Shown one piece after another: positions 1 to 6,231 of a stretch of DNA of 12,247 bases. Each line of letters starts with the position of its first letter. The stretch's first letter is position 1. The stretch is from JAVBLF01 sp031553675 (GTDB lineage Bacteria > Bacillota > Clostridia > Christensenellales > CALWSW01). The notes below the pieces were generated by a model, which was not told the origin of the DNA, did no database searches, and saw only the letters and a list, made by a program, of their open reading frames with translations. Position numbers and translations under genes: made by a program. Location of the stretch: contig JAVBLF010000011.1 of assembly GCA_031553675.1 (NCBI GenBank), forward strand, positions 1 to 12,247, read 5' to 3'.

Positions 1-35
1 CAACCTACCTTATCGCGAGGCTTTTTTGCTGCAAC

Positions 36-107
36 GGGCTTTTTAAAATCGCCCCTACCGGCGCACAAAAATGTTTATCGGGTTGTTGGGGCTATTATCA
101 ATCGCCC
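36..107. repeat. Pair of imperfect palindromic repeats, GGGC-N7-AATCGCCC
   Basis: Two 19-bp copies of GGGC-N7-AATCGCCC lie at 36-54 and 89-107, with repeat starts 53 bp apart and different N7 centres (TTTTTAA and TATTATC). Each has complementary GGGC/GCCC ends, so each can form a short hairpin. They lie downstream of the minus-strand gene 168-671, in the gene-free 167 bp at the window edge. Nearby, TGAAC-AAA-GTTCA at 138-150 is a further 5-bp hairpin. None is followed by a U-tract, so a terminator role is not supported. They may be remnants of an interspersed palindromic repeat or paired protein-binding sites; the sequence does not decide. Confidence 0.35.
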
Positions 108-167
108 GCGTATCATAAGGATCATCCCATTTTTGCCTGAACAAAGTTCAACCCTTGATTGGCGTTG

Positions 168-671
168 CTATTCATCTAAGCGAAGGGCGAGCTGATTGAG
201 GAGGCGAATGCGCTGTTTGCGGATGGTAGAGCCATCGACGCCGAGCGCCTTGGCGGTCAAGCCATCGCTCAGATGTTGGAAGTATTTTTCTTCGATCACG
301 GCGAAGTAAGGATCGTTGCGGAGGCTGTCGAGGGCTTCCTCGATGGTATCGATTTCGAATTGGAGCGCAGCGATCTTGGCGTTGGCGTCCTGTACGAGGG
401 CGGCGTAAATCTGTTCGGGAGGCAGGCGGACGCCGCTGCGTTGAAAGCGCGCGATGGCATCGGAGCGCATGGAAAGGCCGTTTTCTTGCAAACGTTGGAG
501 TTTGCGGGCGGTGGAGGCGAGTTTGGCTTTGTGATCGGGGAGCGCGTAGAGGCGTTCGGCGACGGCTTTCCGCCGAAGCCTTCGGAGTTTGGCGGCGGCG
601 TCGCGTTCTTCGAGGGCGGAGCGGAGCGCGGCGCGAAAGGCGGCTTCATCGGGGGGCGTACAGGGGGGCAT
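168..671 (-). CDS. Small HTH protein with sigma-70 region-4-like C-terminus
   Basis: The 167-residue protein has a charged, helix-rich N-terminal two thirds (many Arg, Lys, Glu and Ala; probably coiled coil over about residues 15-115) and a C-terminal segment of about 45 residues that reads as a helix-turn-helix. In it, YFAVIEEKYFQHLSDG is followed by TAKALGVDGSTIRKQRIRLL, resembling sigma factor region 4 or the small phage-type sigma-like regulators of Firmicutes. There is no region 2, so it is not a complete sigma factor. The start is well set: GAGGAGG lies about 8 nt before the ATG. Its likely promoter is at 792-820, but an intrinsic terminator stands between that promoter and the gene. 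It is a single gene beyond the end of the heat-shock operon, with no recognisable partners. Family assignment is inferred from the motif pattern; the regulatory target is unknown. Confidence 0.72.
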   Translation of the reverse strand: MPPCTPPDEAAFRAALRSALEERDAAAKLRRLRRKAVAERLYALPDHKAKLASTARKLQRLQENGLSMRSDAIARFQRSGVRLPPEQIYAALVQDANAKIAALQFEIDTIEEALDSLRNDPYFAVIEEKYFQHLSDGLTAKALGVDGSTIRKQRIRLLNQLALRLDE

Positions 672-694
672 GGCGAGTCCTCCTCAATCGGCAC

Positions 695-719
695 AAAAAA
701 ACGGCGCTAGAAAGCACCG
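695..719 (-). terminator. Intrinsic terminator in the leader of the HTH gene
   Basis: Read on the minus strand, CGGTGCT pairs with AGCGCCG (7 bp, one G-U), closed by a UUCU tetraloop and followed at once by seven Us (695-701). This is a textbook factor-independent terminator. It ends 23 nt before the ATG of the HTH gene (168-671) and about 195 nt after the dnaJ stop. It could therefore end the heat-shock transcript, end a small RNA starting near 785, or act as an attenuator for the HTH gene. The reverse direction lacks a T-run, so it is one-directional. Confidence 0.85.
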
Positions 720-785
720 GCATGGGTCAAATAATTGGAGCGTCGAGGAACTTCGATGAGGCCGTGTCGATACACGAACCCTAAC
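695..785 (-). ncRNA. Candidate ~91-nt small RNA or attenuator leader
   Basis: The segment is bounded by a near-consensus sigma-A promoter (792-820; predicted start about 785) and a strong intrinsic terminator (695-719). The transcript could form a 5' hairpin, CGTGT-ATCG-ACACG (763-776), a weaker one with TCGA arms (743-756), and the terminator hairpin. A 5-nt stretch ACGGC (761-765) is complementary to GCCGT in the terminator (701-705), a possible but short antiterminator pairing. It matches none of the riboswitch, T-box, SRP RNA or 6S RNA consensus features I can recall. Either a free small RNA or a leader controlling the gene at 168-671 fits. Extent is predicted from promoter and terminator only. 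Confidence 0.5.
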
Positions 786-791
786 ATAAGC

Positions 792-820
792 ATTATAACA
801 CAGGGAATGTGCGCCGTCAA
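792..820 (-). promoter_or_regulatory. Near-consensus sigma-A promoter, minus strand
   Basis: On the minus strand TTGACG (815-820) is separated by exactly 17 bp from a perfect TATAAT (792-797). This is the closest match to consensus in the window apart from the hrcA promoter. Transcription would start near 785 and run towards the HTH gene at 168-671, meeting the terminator at 695-719 after about 90 nt. It lies 95 bp past the dnaJ stop, so it is independent of the heat-shock operon. Confidence 0.82.
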
Positions 821-881
821 GCGATTTGTAAAAAAATGTCGCAAATGCCAAATATATTGGAGTATTGAGATGGAGGGTCAT

Positions 882-906
882 GGAAGGGGGTTGACATCCC
901 CCCTCC
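882..906. repeat. G/C-rich hairpin just downstream of dnaJ
   Basis: GGAAGGGGG (882-890) and CCCCCCTCC (898-906) form a 9-bp stem with one A-C mismatch around a 7-nt loop, starting 8 nt after the dnaJ stop codon. No U-tract follows on the minus strand, so it is not a classical intrinsic terminator. It may protect the 3' end of the heat-shock transcript or assist termination. The plus-strand TTGACA inside the loop region has no matching -10 and is not called a promoter. Confidence 0.45.
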
Positions 907-914
907 ACGCTCCG

Positions 915-2072
915 TCAGTTCTTCGGGTCGAAGGCATCCTTGACTTTGTCGAAGAAGCTGTGTTTTTCTTGTGTTTTGGCTGCGGAACGGCCGAAGCTTT
1001 CCTCGAATTCGACGAGTAACTGGCGCTGTCGGTCGTTGAGTTTGCGGGGGACTTCGATCTGGACGCGAACGCGGTGATCGCCGCGCACGCGGTTGTCCCC
1101 GCGGCGGCCGCGGACGATGCCATGTCCTTGTAGGCGAATGACGTCGCCGGGTTGGGTGCCGGCGGGGATGTGATAGGAGATGTCGCCGTCGAGTGTAGGA
1201 ATGTCGGTGTCACCGCCGAGGGCTGCGAGGGCAAAGGGGATCTTGAGTGTCGAGGTGATGTCGAAGCCTTCGCGAACGAAGGATTTATGGGGCTTGACGC
1301 GAACGAACACGATCAAGTCACCGTTGGGGCCGCCGGATGGGCTGGCCGAGCCCTGCCCGTTGAGCGCGATGCCCTGGCCATCGTCGATGCCGGCGGGGAT
1401 CTCGACGTTTTTGATGTTGCGGGATTGGGACACGAGGCCGTGGCCGCGGCACGTGGAGCAGGGTTGATCGATGACGGTGCCCTGTCCGTTGCAGGCGCTG
1501 CACGTGACGGTCGTCGCCATGCCGAAAAGGTTTTGCGCGCGTTCGGTGCCGGAGCCGTGGCATTTGGGGCAGGTTTTGCGCTGTGTGCCGGGGGCGGCGC
1601 CGGTGCCGTGACAGGTTTCGCATTTTTCTTCGCGGTGGATCGAGAAGCTTTTTTTGCAGCCAAAAGCGGCCTCTTCGAGCGTGATCGATAGGGTGACCTG
1701 CACGTCGCGTCCGGGCTGCGGACCGCGCGGGCGGCGGCTGGAGGAACCGCCGGTGAACATGGAAAAGATGTCGCCAAAGACGTCGCCGGTGGAAGACCAC
1801 TGGTAGCCGCCGAAACCGCCGCCTGGGCCGCCGCCAAAGTTGGGATCGACGCCGGCGTGGCCGAATTGATCATAGCGTTGGCGTTTGTCGTCATCGCTGA
1901 GAACCTCATAGGCCTCGTTGATCTCCTTGAATTTTTCTTCGGCCGAGGGGTCGTCGGGGTTTTGATCGGGGTGGTATTTTTTCGCGCTTTGGCGGAAAGC
2001 GCGTTTGATCTCATCGGCACTGGCGCTTTTCGGGACGCCGAGCACCTCGTAGTAATCGCGTTTGCTAGCCAT
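915..2072 (-). CDS. dnaJ: Chaperone protein DnaJ (Hsp40)
   Basis: DnaJ is the cytosolic co-chaperone that delivers unfolded proteins to DnaK and stimulates its ATPase. The 385-residue product has the full type I layout: J domain at about 4-70 with the HPD motif at 34-36; a Gly/Phe-rich linker at about 71-90; a zinc-binding domain with four CxxCxGxG repeats (CETCHGTG, CPKCHGSG, CSACNGQG, CSTCRGHG; cysteines at 151/154, 168/171, 191/194, 205/208); then the C-terminal substrate-binding and dimerisation domains. Length is close to the family norm. The ATG at 2072 is preferred because MASKRDYYEVLGV is the usual DnaJ N-terminus and AAGGAG lies 11 nt upstream; an in-frame TTG at 2096 is less likely. 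It is the last gene of the hrcA-grpE-dnaK-dnaJ operon, 86 bp after dnaK with a hairpin in the gap. Confidence 0.98.
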   Translation of the reverse strand: MASKRDYYEVLGVPKSASADEIKRAFRQSAKKYHPDQNPDDPSAEEKFKEINEAYEVLSDDDKRQRYDQFGHAGVDPNFGGGPGGGFGGYQWSSTGDVFGDIFSMFTGGSSSRRPRGPQPGRDVQVTLSITLEEAAFGCKKSFSIHREEKCETCHGTGAAPGTQRKTCPKCHGSGTERAQNLFGMATTVTCSACNGQGTVIDQPCSTCRGHGLVSQSRNIKNVEIPAGIDDGQGIALNGQGSASPSGGPNGDLIVFVRVKPHKSFVREGFDITSTLKIPFALAALGGDTDIPTLDGDISYHIPAGTQPGDVIRLQGHGIVRGRRGDNRVRGDHRVRVQIEVPRKLNDRQRQLLVEFEESFGRSAAKTQEKHSFFDKVKDAFDPKN

Positions 2073-2103
2073 GGGCGTAGGGACTCCTTCAAGCAAGCAG
2101 GGC

Positions 2104-2124
2104 GGGGATCCGGTTTGGATCCCC
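2104..2124. repeat. Perfect hairpin in the dnaK-dnaJ intergenic gap
   Basis: GGGGATCC (2104-2111) and GGATCCCC (2117-2124) form a perfect 8-bp G/C-rich stem with a 5-nt loop, in the 86 bp between the dnaK stop and the dnaJ start. There is no U-tract on either strand, so full termination is unlikely. It lies about 15 nt before the dnaJ Shine-Dalgarno. Plausible roles are partial attenuation, an mRNA processing or stability element that lowers DnaJ relative to DnaK, or an interspersed repeat; this is inference. Confidence 0.6.
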
Positions 2125-2158
2125 TACCCCATCGAAATCGGAATGTCGTTTTGTGGAA

Positions 2159-4006
2159 TTATTCGACTTCGTAATCGCCGCCCGCGGGTTCGTAGTCGCC
2201 GCTCTGGGCGGCCTGCGCCTGTGCGTCTCCGGCGGTCGGATCGAATCCGGCAGCATTGGGGTCGCCCTGGGGCGCGGCGTTGGCGTAGATCTTGCCGAAC
2301 ACGTCGTAAGAGACTTTCGTGAGCGCCTCGGTTTGCTGGGCAATGGCGTCGGTGTCATCGCCCTGCATTTTTTCTTTCAGCGCATCGATCTCGGTTTGGA
2401 TGCGGGCCTTGTCTTCTTCGGATACTTTGTCGCCGAGGTCGGTCAGGCTCTTTTCGGTGGTGTAGATCAGCTGGTCGGCGCTGTTGCGGGTTTCGACAGC
2501 CTGTTTGCGTTTCTTATCCTCTTCGGCAAACTGTTCGGCTTCCTTGACGGCTTTGTCGATCTCGGCGTCGCTGAGGTTGCTCGACGCGGTGATCGTGACC
2601 TGTTGGATGTTGCCGGTACCCAGGTCTTTGGCGGACACGTGGACAATGCCGTTGGCGTCGATGTCGAAGGTGACGTCGATCTGGGGGATGCCGCGGGGTG
2701 CGGGCGCGATGCCGCTGAGGGAGAACTTGCCGAGTGTTTTGTTGTACTGTGCCATTTCGCGTTCGCCCTGGAGGACGTGGACTTCGACGGAAGTTTGGCC
2801 GTCGGCGGCGGTGGAGAAGATCTGGCTCTTCTTGGTGGGGATGGTGGTGTTGCGGTCGATCAGTTTGGTAAAGACGCCGCCAAAGGTTTCGATGCCGAGG
2901 CTGAGCGGCGTGACGTCGAGCAGAACGATGTCCTTGACTTCGCCGCCGAGAACACCGCCCTGGATGGCGGCGCCGATCGCGACGCACTCATCGGGGTTGA
3001 TGCCCTTGAAGGGTTCTTTGCCAGTGATGTTTTTCACGGCGTCCTGCACGGCGGGGATGCGGGTCGAGCCACCGACGAGAACGACTTTCTGGATCTGGTC
3101 GGCGTCGAGCTTGGCGTCGCGGAGGGCTTGGCGGGTGCAGGTCATGGTCTTTTCGACGAGGTCGGCGGTCAGCTCGTTGAACTTGGCGCGGCTGATGTTG
3201 ACGTCGAGGTGCTTGGGACCGCTGGCGTCGGCCGTGATGAAGGGAAGGTTGACGTTGGCGCTCATGACGCCGGACAGTTCGATCTTGGCTTTTTCAGCGG
3301 CTTCTTTCAGGCGCTGCAAAGCCATTTTGTCCTTGCGAAGGTCAACGCCATCGGATTTCACGAATTCGTCGGCCATGTAGTTCATGAGTCTGGCGTCGAA
3401 ATCGTCGCCGCCGAGGCGGTTGTCGCCGGCGGTAGCGAGCACTTCGAATACGCCGTCACCGATCTCGAGGATCGAGACGTCGAACGTACCGCCGCCGAGG
3501 TCGAAGACGAGTATTTTCTGGTTGTGTTCTTTGTCAAGGCCATAGGCGAGCGCGGCGGCCGTGGGCTCATTGATGATGCGCTTGACGTCGAGACCGGCGA
3601 TCTTGCCGGCGTCTTTGGTGGCCTGACGCTGGGCGTCGCTGAAATAAGCGGGCACGGTAATGACGGCCTCGTCGATCTTGGTGCCGAGGTAAGCTTCGGC
3701 GTCGGCCTTGAGCTTTTGGAGGATCATGGCCGAGATCTGTTGGGGCGAATAGTTGTTGTCGTCGATCTTGACGCGGAAGTCGCTGCCCATCTCGCGTTTG
3801 ATGGAAGAGATGGTGCGATCGGGATTGGTAATGGCCTGGCGTTTGGCGACCTGCCCGACCATGCGCTCGCCATTTTTGGCGAAAGCGACGACGGAGGGCG
3901 TCGTGCGGGAGCCTTCGGGGTTGGTGATGACGACGGGTTCGCCGCCTTCGAGGACAGAAACGCAAGAATTGGTGGTACCCAAGTCAATGCCGATGATTTT
4001 ACCCAT
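2159..4006 (-). CDS. dnaK: Chaperone protein DnaK (Hsp70)
   Basis: DnaK is the ATP-dependent cytosolic Hsp70 that binds exposed hydrophobic segments, working with DnaJ and GrpE. The 615-residue protein carries the ATPase domain with phosphate-binding loops GIDLGTTNS (6-14), VFDLGGGTFDVS and VVLVGGSTRIP; the interdomain linker around VLLDVTPLSLGIET; the beta-sandwich substrate domain; and a helical lid. The C-terminal tail is Ala/Gly/Gln-rich and ends GGDYEVE, a variant of the usual acidic EEVD-like end. The region after SSIKREMGSDF lacks the roughly 23-residue insertion of Gram-negative DnaK, a signature of Firmicutes and Actinobacteria. GGAGGT lies 8 nt before the ATG. It is 115 bp downstream of grpE, and I see no separate CIRCE or clear promoter there, so expression should come from the hrcA promoter. 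Confidence 0.99.
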   Translation of the reverse strand: MGKIIGIDLGTTNSCVSVLEGGEPVVITNPEGSRTTPSVVAFAKNGERMVGQVAKRQAITNPDRTISSIKREMGSDFRVKIDDNNYSPQQISAMILQKLKADAEAYLGTKIDEAVITVPAYFSDAQRQATKDAGKIAGLDVKRIINEPTAAALAYGLDKEHNQKILVFDLGGGTFDVSILEIGDGVFEVLATAGDNRLGGDDFDARLMNYMADEFVKSDGVDLRKDKMALQRLKEAAEKAKIELSGVMSANVNLPFITADASGPKHLDVNISRAKFNELTADLVEKTMTCTRQALRDAKLDADQIQKVVLVGGSTRIPAVQDAVKNITGKEPFKGINPDECVAIGAAIQGGVLGGEVKDIVLLDVTPLSLGIETFGGVFTKLIDRNTTIPTKKSQIFSTAADGQTSVEVHVLQGEREMAQYNKTLGKFSLSGIAPAPRGIPQIDVTFDIDANGIVHVSAKDLGTGNIQQVTITASSNLSDAEIDKAVKEAEQFAEEDKKRKQAVETRNSADQLIYTTEKSLTDLGDKVSEEDKARIQTEIDALKEKMQGDDTDAIAQQTEALTKVSYDVFGKIYANAAPQGDPNAAGFDPTAGDAQAQAAQSGDYEPAGGDYEVE

Positions 4007-4106
4007 TTGGAATTACCTCCACACCGCAGGCGCGGCAAAATGTTTGATTGTGCTATGTATATGTGGACAAAGCCACGGTATCACGAGAAAAATCTGGAGG
4101 AAGCGC

Positions 4107-4124
4107 GTGTGTTCAGTGTGTTCA
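4107..4124. repeat. Tandem 9-bp repeat duplicating the grpE stop region
   Basis: GTGTGTTCA occurs twice back to back (4107-4115 and 4116-4124). On the minus strand this reads TGAACACAC twice, and the first TGA is the grpE stop codon, so the second copy supplies another in-frame TGA nine bases later. Flanking AAGCG and CACGCTT sequences make an imperfect hairpin around it. It is probably a small slippage duplication with little effect. Confidence 0.6.
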
Positions 4125-4775
4125 CGCTTGGCTCACCTTGACCATGCTGGCGCGTAGAACGCGATCTTTGTGGGCATAGCCTTTGAGAAAGACCTCCTGG
4201 ACGACGCCGGCTTCCTGGCCGTCGTCGCAATCGCCTTGTGCGACGGCGTGGTGTTTGGCGGGGTCGAACGAACAACCGGCGGCCTCGATCTCGACGACGT
4301 TGAGCTTGACGAGCGCGTCGGCGAACTGCTTGGCGACGAGGCGAACGCCATCGAGCAGAGGCGAAGGCGAATCTCCGGCAGCTTCGGCGGCGCGGTCGAG
4401 GTTGTCGAGCACGGGGATCAGCGTCGCAACAGCATCGCGGACCCCGTCGTCGTAGCTTTCTTGGCGGAGGTTGGCGTTGCGTTTGCGGTAGTTGTCGAAG
4501 TCGGCCTGGCTACGGAGCGCGGAATCGGCAAAGCGGTCGCGCTCGGCTTGCAGGGCTTCGATGCTGGCTTTGAGCGCCAGGAGTTGATCGCGGCCGAGGG
4601 TGAGTTCCTCGGGCAGTTCCTCTTCCGACGGGATCGCAAACGTCGAGGCGGCAGCGGGATCAGATGCAGGTGTCCCTTCAGAGGCGTTCGCATCGGCCGT
4701 CGCGTTGGCGCTTTCCGTATCGATCACGTCCTCGGTGGAGAGGTGTGCCGCGGGTTCGGTTTTGTTTTTGTGCAT
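4122..4775 (-). CDS. grpE: Nucleotide exchange factor GrpE
   Basis: GrpE releases ADP from DnaK and so resets the chaperone cycle; it acts as a cytosolic dimer. The 217-residue product has an acidic, Ala/Ser/Thr-rich and probably disordered N-terminus (about 1-60), a long helical or coiled-coil section including the family-typical SQADFDNYRKRN (about 90-101), and a C-terminal beta domain with the pattern FDPAKHHAV and, near the end, GYAHKDRVLRASMVKVS. GAGGAG lies 8 nt before the ATG. It starts 34 bp after the hrcA stop. Two in-frame TGA codons occur at its end because of a 9-bp tandem repeat. The N-terminal extension is somewhat long but within the known range. Confidence 0.97.
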   Translation of the reverse strand: MHKNKTEPAAHLSTEDVIDTESANATADANASEGTPASDPAAASTFAIPSEEELPEELTLGRDQLLALKASIEALQAERDRFADSALRSQADFDNYRKRNANLRQESYDDGVRDAVATLIPVLDNLDRAAEAAGDSPSPLLDGVRLVAKQFADALVKLNVVEIEAAGCSFDPAKHHAVAQGDCDDGQEAGVVQEVFLKGYAHKDRVLRASMVKVSQA

Positions 4776-4809
4776 GTCGAAAGCTCCTCACAAGTGAAAT
4801 CCGCCCGGT

Positions 4810-5868
4810 TCAGGGGTCGAAAGGCTGGCTTTCGTCCTGGAGGCGAGCAGTGAAAATTTCAGAGAGACTGCGCCCAAGGTATTCGAGCACGGCGACGACG
4901 CGGGCGTAATCCATGCGGGTGGGGCCGATGACGCCGAACGAAGCCATGTGGGCGGGACCGATGCGGTAGCTTGCCGTGACGATGGAAGCGCCCTTCATTT
5001 CGTCGAGCTGGTTTTCGCCGCCGATCGTGAAGGTAATCTGCATCGGTTGAGGGCGTGGTTCGAGCAGGTGGACCATAATATCTTCTGTCTCGAGCACGCT
5101 GATCATGCTGCGTGCTTGTTCGAGATCTTTAAATTCGGGGTGAAAAAAGAGGTTCGACGTTCCACCGAGCGCAACGGGCGTTCGTCCGACCTTGCGGGCA
5201 TTGCGTTGGAGGGCATCGGCGATCTGATCAAAGAACGCGCGGTGCTGGCGCAATTCGTCACCGAACTGTGTTTCGAGCAGCGCGGTGGCGTCGCCGAGCG
5301 TATGGCCGCGCAGGCGCGCGGTCAGCATGCGGGAGTAGCGCTCGAGTTCATCCGCGCCAAAACCATGCGGCACGCGCATGAGCATGTCATGGATGGTGGC
5401 AGCGTCGGTGACGACGACGGCGAGGGCGCGCCCTTCCGCGACCGGGACGAGCTGGATGTGCCGAATGGCGGCGTCGACGGCGGCAGGCGCGATGGCGACG
5501 GAAGGATAGCGCGTGAGCTGCGAGAGCACGCGGGCTGTTTGGGCGATCAATTCGCCGGCCTCCCCGATGCGCTTGTCGATGACCTGCCGAATGGAGCGGA
5601 TGTCGTTGTCGTTTAGGTCGGTTTTGCGCATCATCTGGTCGACATATAGGCGGTAGGCCTTGTCGCTGGGGACGCGTCCGGCGGAGGTATGGGGCTGGTC
5701 GAGGTAGCCCATTTCCTCAAGGTCGCTCATCTCGTTGCGAATGGTGGCGCTGGACAGAGCGATGTCGGGGCGTTTCGAGATGGCGCGCGAGCCAACGGGT
5801 GTAGCGGTCGCGATATAATCGTCGATGATGGTGCGCAGGATATGCCATTTGCGGTCTTCGAGGGCCAT
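4810..5868 (-). CDS. hrcA: Heat-inducible transcription repressor HrcA
   Basis: HrcA binds CIRCE operators as a dimer and represses class I heat-shock genes; in known systems its activity depends on GroE chaperonins. The 352-residue product begins MALEDRKWHILRTII and has the family's N-terminal winged helix at about 5-75, including TPVGSRAISK, SSATIRNEMSDLEEMGYL and HTSAGRVPSDKAYRLYVD, followed by the GAF-like and dimerisation domains typical of HrcA. A longer in-frame reading back to 6057 would run through the CIRCE operator and promoter, so it is rejected. GGAGGTGAG lies 6-7 nt before the ATG at 5868. It is the first gene of the operon, and the CIRCE at 5922-5948 implies autoregulation. Confidence 0.98.
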   Translation of the reverse strand: MALEDRKWHILRTIIDDYIATATPVGSRAISKRPDIALSSATIRNEMSDLEEMGYLDQPHTSAGRVPSDKAYRLYVDQMMRKTDLNDNDIRSIRQVIDKRIGEAGELIAQTARVLSQLTRYPSVAIAPAAVDAAIRHIQLVPVAEGRALAVVVTDAATIHDMLMRVPHGFGADELERYSRMLTARLRGHTLGDATALLETQFGDELRQHRAFFDQIADALQRNARKVGRTPVALGGTSNLFFHPEFKDLEQARSMISVLETEDIMVHLLEPRPQPMQITFTIGGENQLDEMKGASIVTASYRIGPAHMASFGVIGPTRMDYARVVAVLEYLGRSLSEIFTARLQDESQPFDP

Positions 5869-5921
5869 GTTCTCACCTCCTGAGAAAGCGGCAGCGCGTG
5901 GTGTCACGCGGCCCTCTTCTG

Positions 5922-5948
5922 TTAGCACTCTCATCAGTCGAGTGCTAA
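5922..5948. promoter_or_regulatory. CIRCE operator (HrcA binding site)
   Basis: TTAGCACTC (5922-5930), a 9-bp spacer and GAGTGCTAA (5940-5948) make the perfect 9-9-9 CIRCE inverted repeat. It starts about 5 bp downstream of the predicted transcription start of the hrcA promoter and lies 53 bp before the hrcA ATG, the classical position for repression by HrcA. It is the only CIRCE I see in the window; there is none before dnaK. As part of the 5' untranslated RNA it may also influence message stability. Confidence 0.98.
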
Positions 5949-5959
5949 ACATCACAACT

Positions 5960-5988
5960 AAAATACCACTCGCGAACCGCATTGTCAA
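5960..5988 (-). promoter_or_regulatory. Sigma-A promoter of the hrcA-grpE-dnaK-dnaJ operon
   Basis: On the minus strand a perfect TTGACA (5983-5988) lies 17 bp before TATTTT (5960-5965). The predicted start near 5953 abuts the CIRCE operator, as expected for a class I heat-shock operon under HrcA control. Confidence 0.92.
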
Positions 5989-6047
5989 GGGGAAAGGACG
6001 AGAAGCGCGAAATATTTTTGCATTGGAATGAAAAAATGTGGGAAAGC

Positions 6048-6076
6048 GTGTCGTCATGCAGGAAATGTATTATAAT
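6048..6076 (+). promoter_or_regulatory. Probable promoter of the secreted-protein gene
   Basis: A perfect plus-strand TATAAT (6071-6076) has GTGTCG (6048-6053, three of six consensus bases) 17 bp upstream. The stretch between it and the divergent hrcA promoter (5989-6047) includes A/T-rich sequence that could serve as UP elements. The start would be near 6083, giving a leader of about 150 nt before the ATG at 6232. The weak -35 keeps confidence moderate. Confidence 0.55.
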
Positions 6077-6113
6077 AAGGTGCATCGCAAAATCGTCGAA
6101 ATGGGATCGCATC

Positions 6114-6153
6114 GGACATGCCAGGACATGGAAGCAACGCGATCTTGGACATG
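6114..6153 (+). repeat. Three copies of GGACATG in the leader
   Basis: GGACATG occurs at 6114-6120, 6124-6130 and 6147-6153, with starts 10 and 23 bp apart, close to one and two helical turns. They lie between the probable promoter (6048-6076) and the gene at 6232. They might be regulator half-sites or chance; the first and third overlap ATG codons of the possible small ORF at 6118-6213. Confidence 0.4.
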
Positions 6154-6213
6154 ATAGATGTAGCGCGCGAAGTGGTGGTCGGCGTCGGCCTCCGCAACGC
6201 AAAACAAGAGTGA
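6118..6213 (+). CDS. Possible 31-residue small ORF in the leader
   Basis: An ATG at 6118 opens 31 codons ending at TGA 6211-6213, 18 nt before the ATG of the secreted-protein gene. The peptide starts MPGHGSNAILDMIDVAREVV and ends GLRNAKQE, suggesting a short amphipathic helix. Third codon positions are mostly G or C, as in the neighbouring genes, which favours coding. Against it, there is no convincing ribosome binding site before 6118. It could be an upstream or leader peptide, a remnant, or chance. Confidence 0.25.
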   Translation: MPGHGSNAILDMIDVAREVVVGVGLRNAKQE

Positions 6214-6231
6214 CAGAATTGAAGGGAGATC

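Noticed and set aside
647..723. Possible leader peptide starting at an ATG near 723 and reading through the terminator before the HTH gene
   Set aside because: There is no Shine-Dalgarno before this ATG and no run of regulatory codons, so translation-based attenuation is not supported.
891..920. Plus-strand TTGACA at 891-896 as a promoter
   Set aside because: No -10 element at 16-18 bp, and the site lies inside a hairpin next to the dnaJ end.
4007..4121. Separate promoter or CIRCE before dnaK
   Set aside because: Only a poor TATACA-like box without a -35 is seen, and no CIRCE repeat; transcription from the hrcA promoter is sufficient.
2153..4141. 662-codon plus-strand open frame opposite dnaK
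   Set aside because: It is antisense to dnaK over nearly its whole length, has Gly/Val/Asp-rich composition typical of the complement of GC-rich coding sequence, and no ribosome binding site.
4810..6057. Long form of HrcA starting at 6057
   Set aside because: The extra 63 codons would cross the hrcA promoter and CIRCE operator. The start at 5868 has an excellent RBS and matches the family N-terminus.
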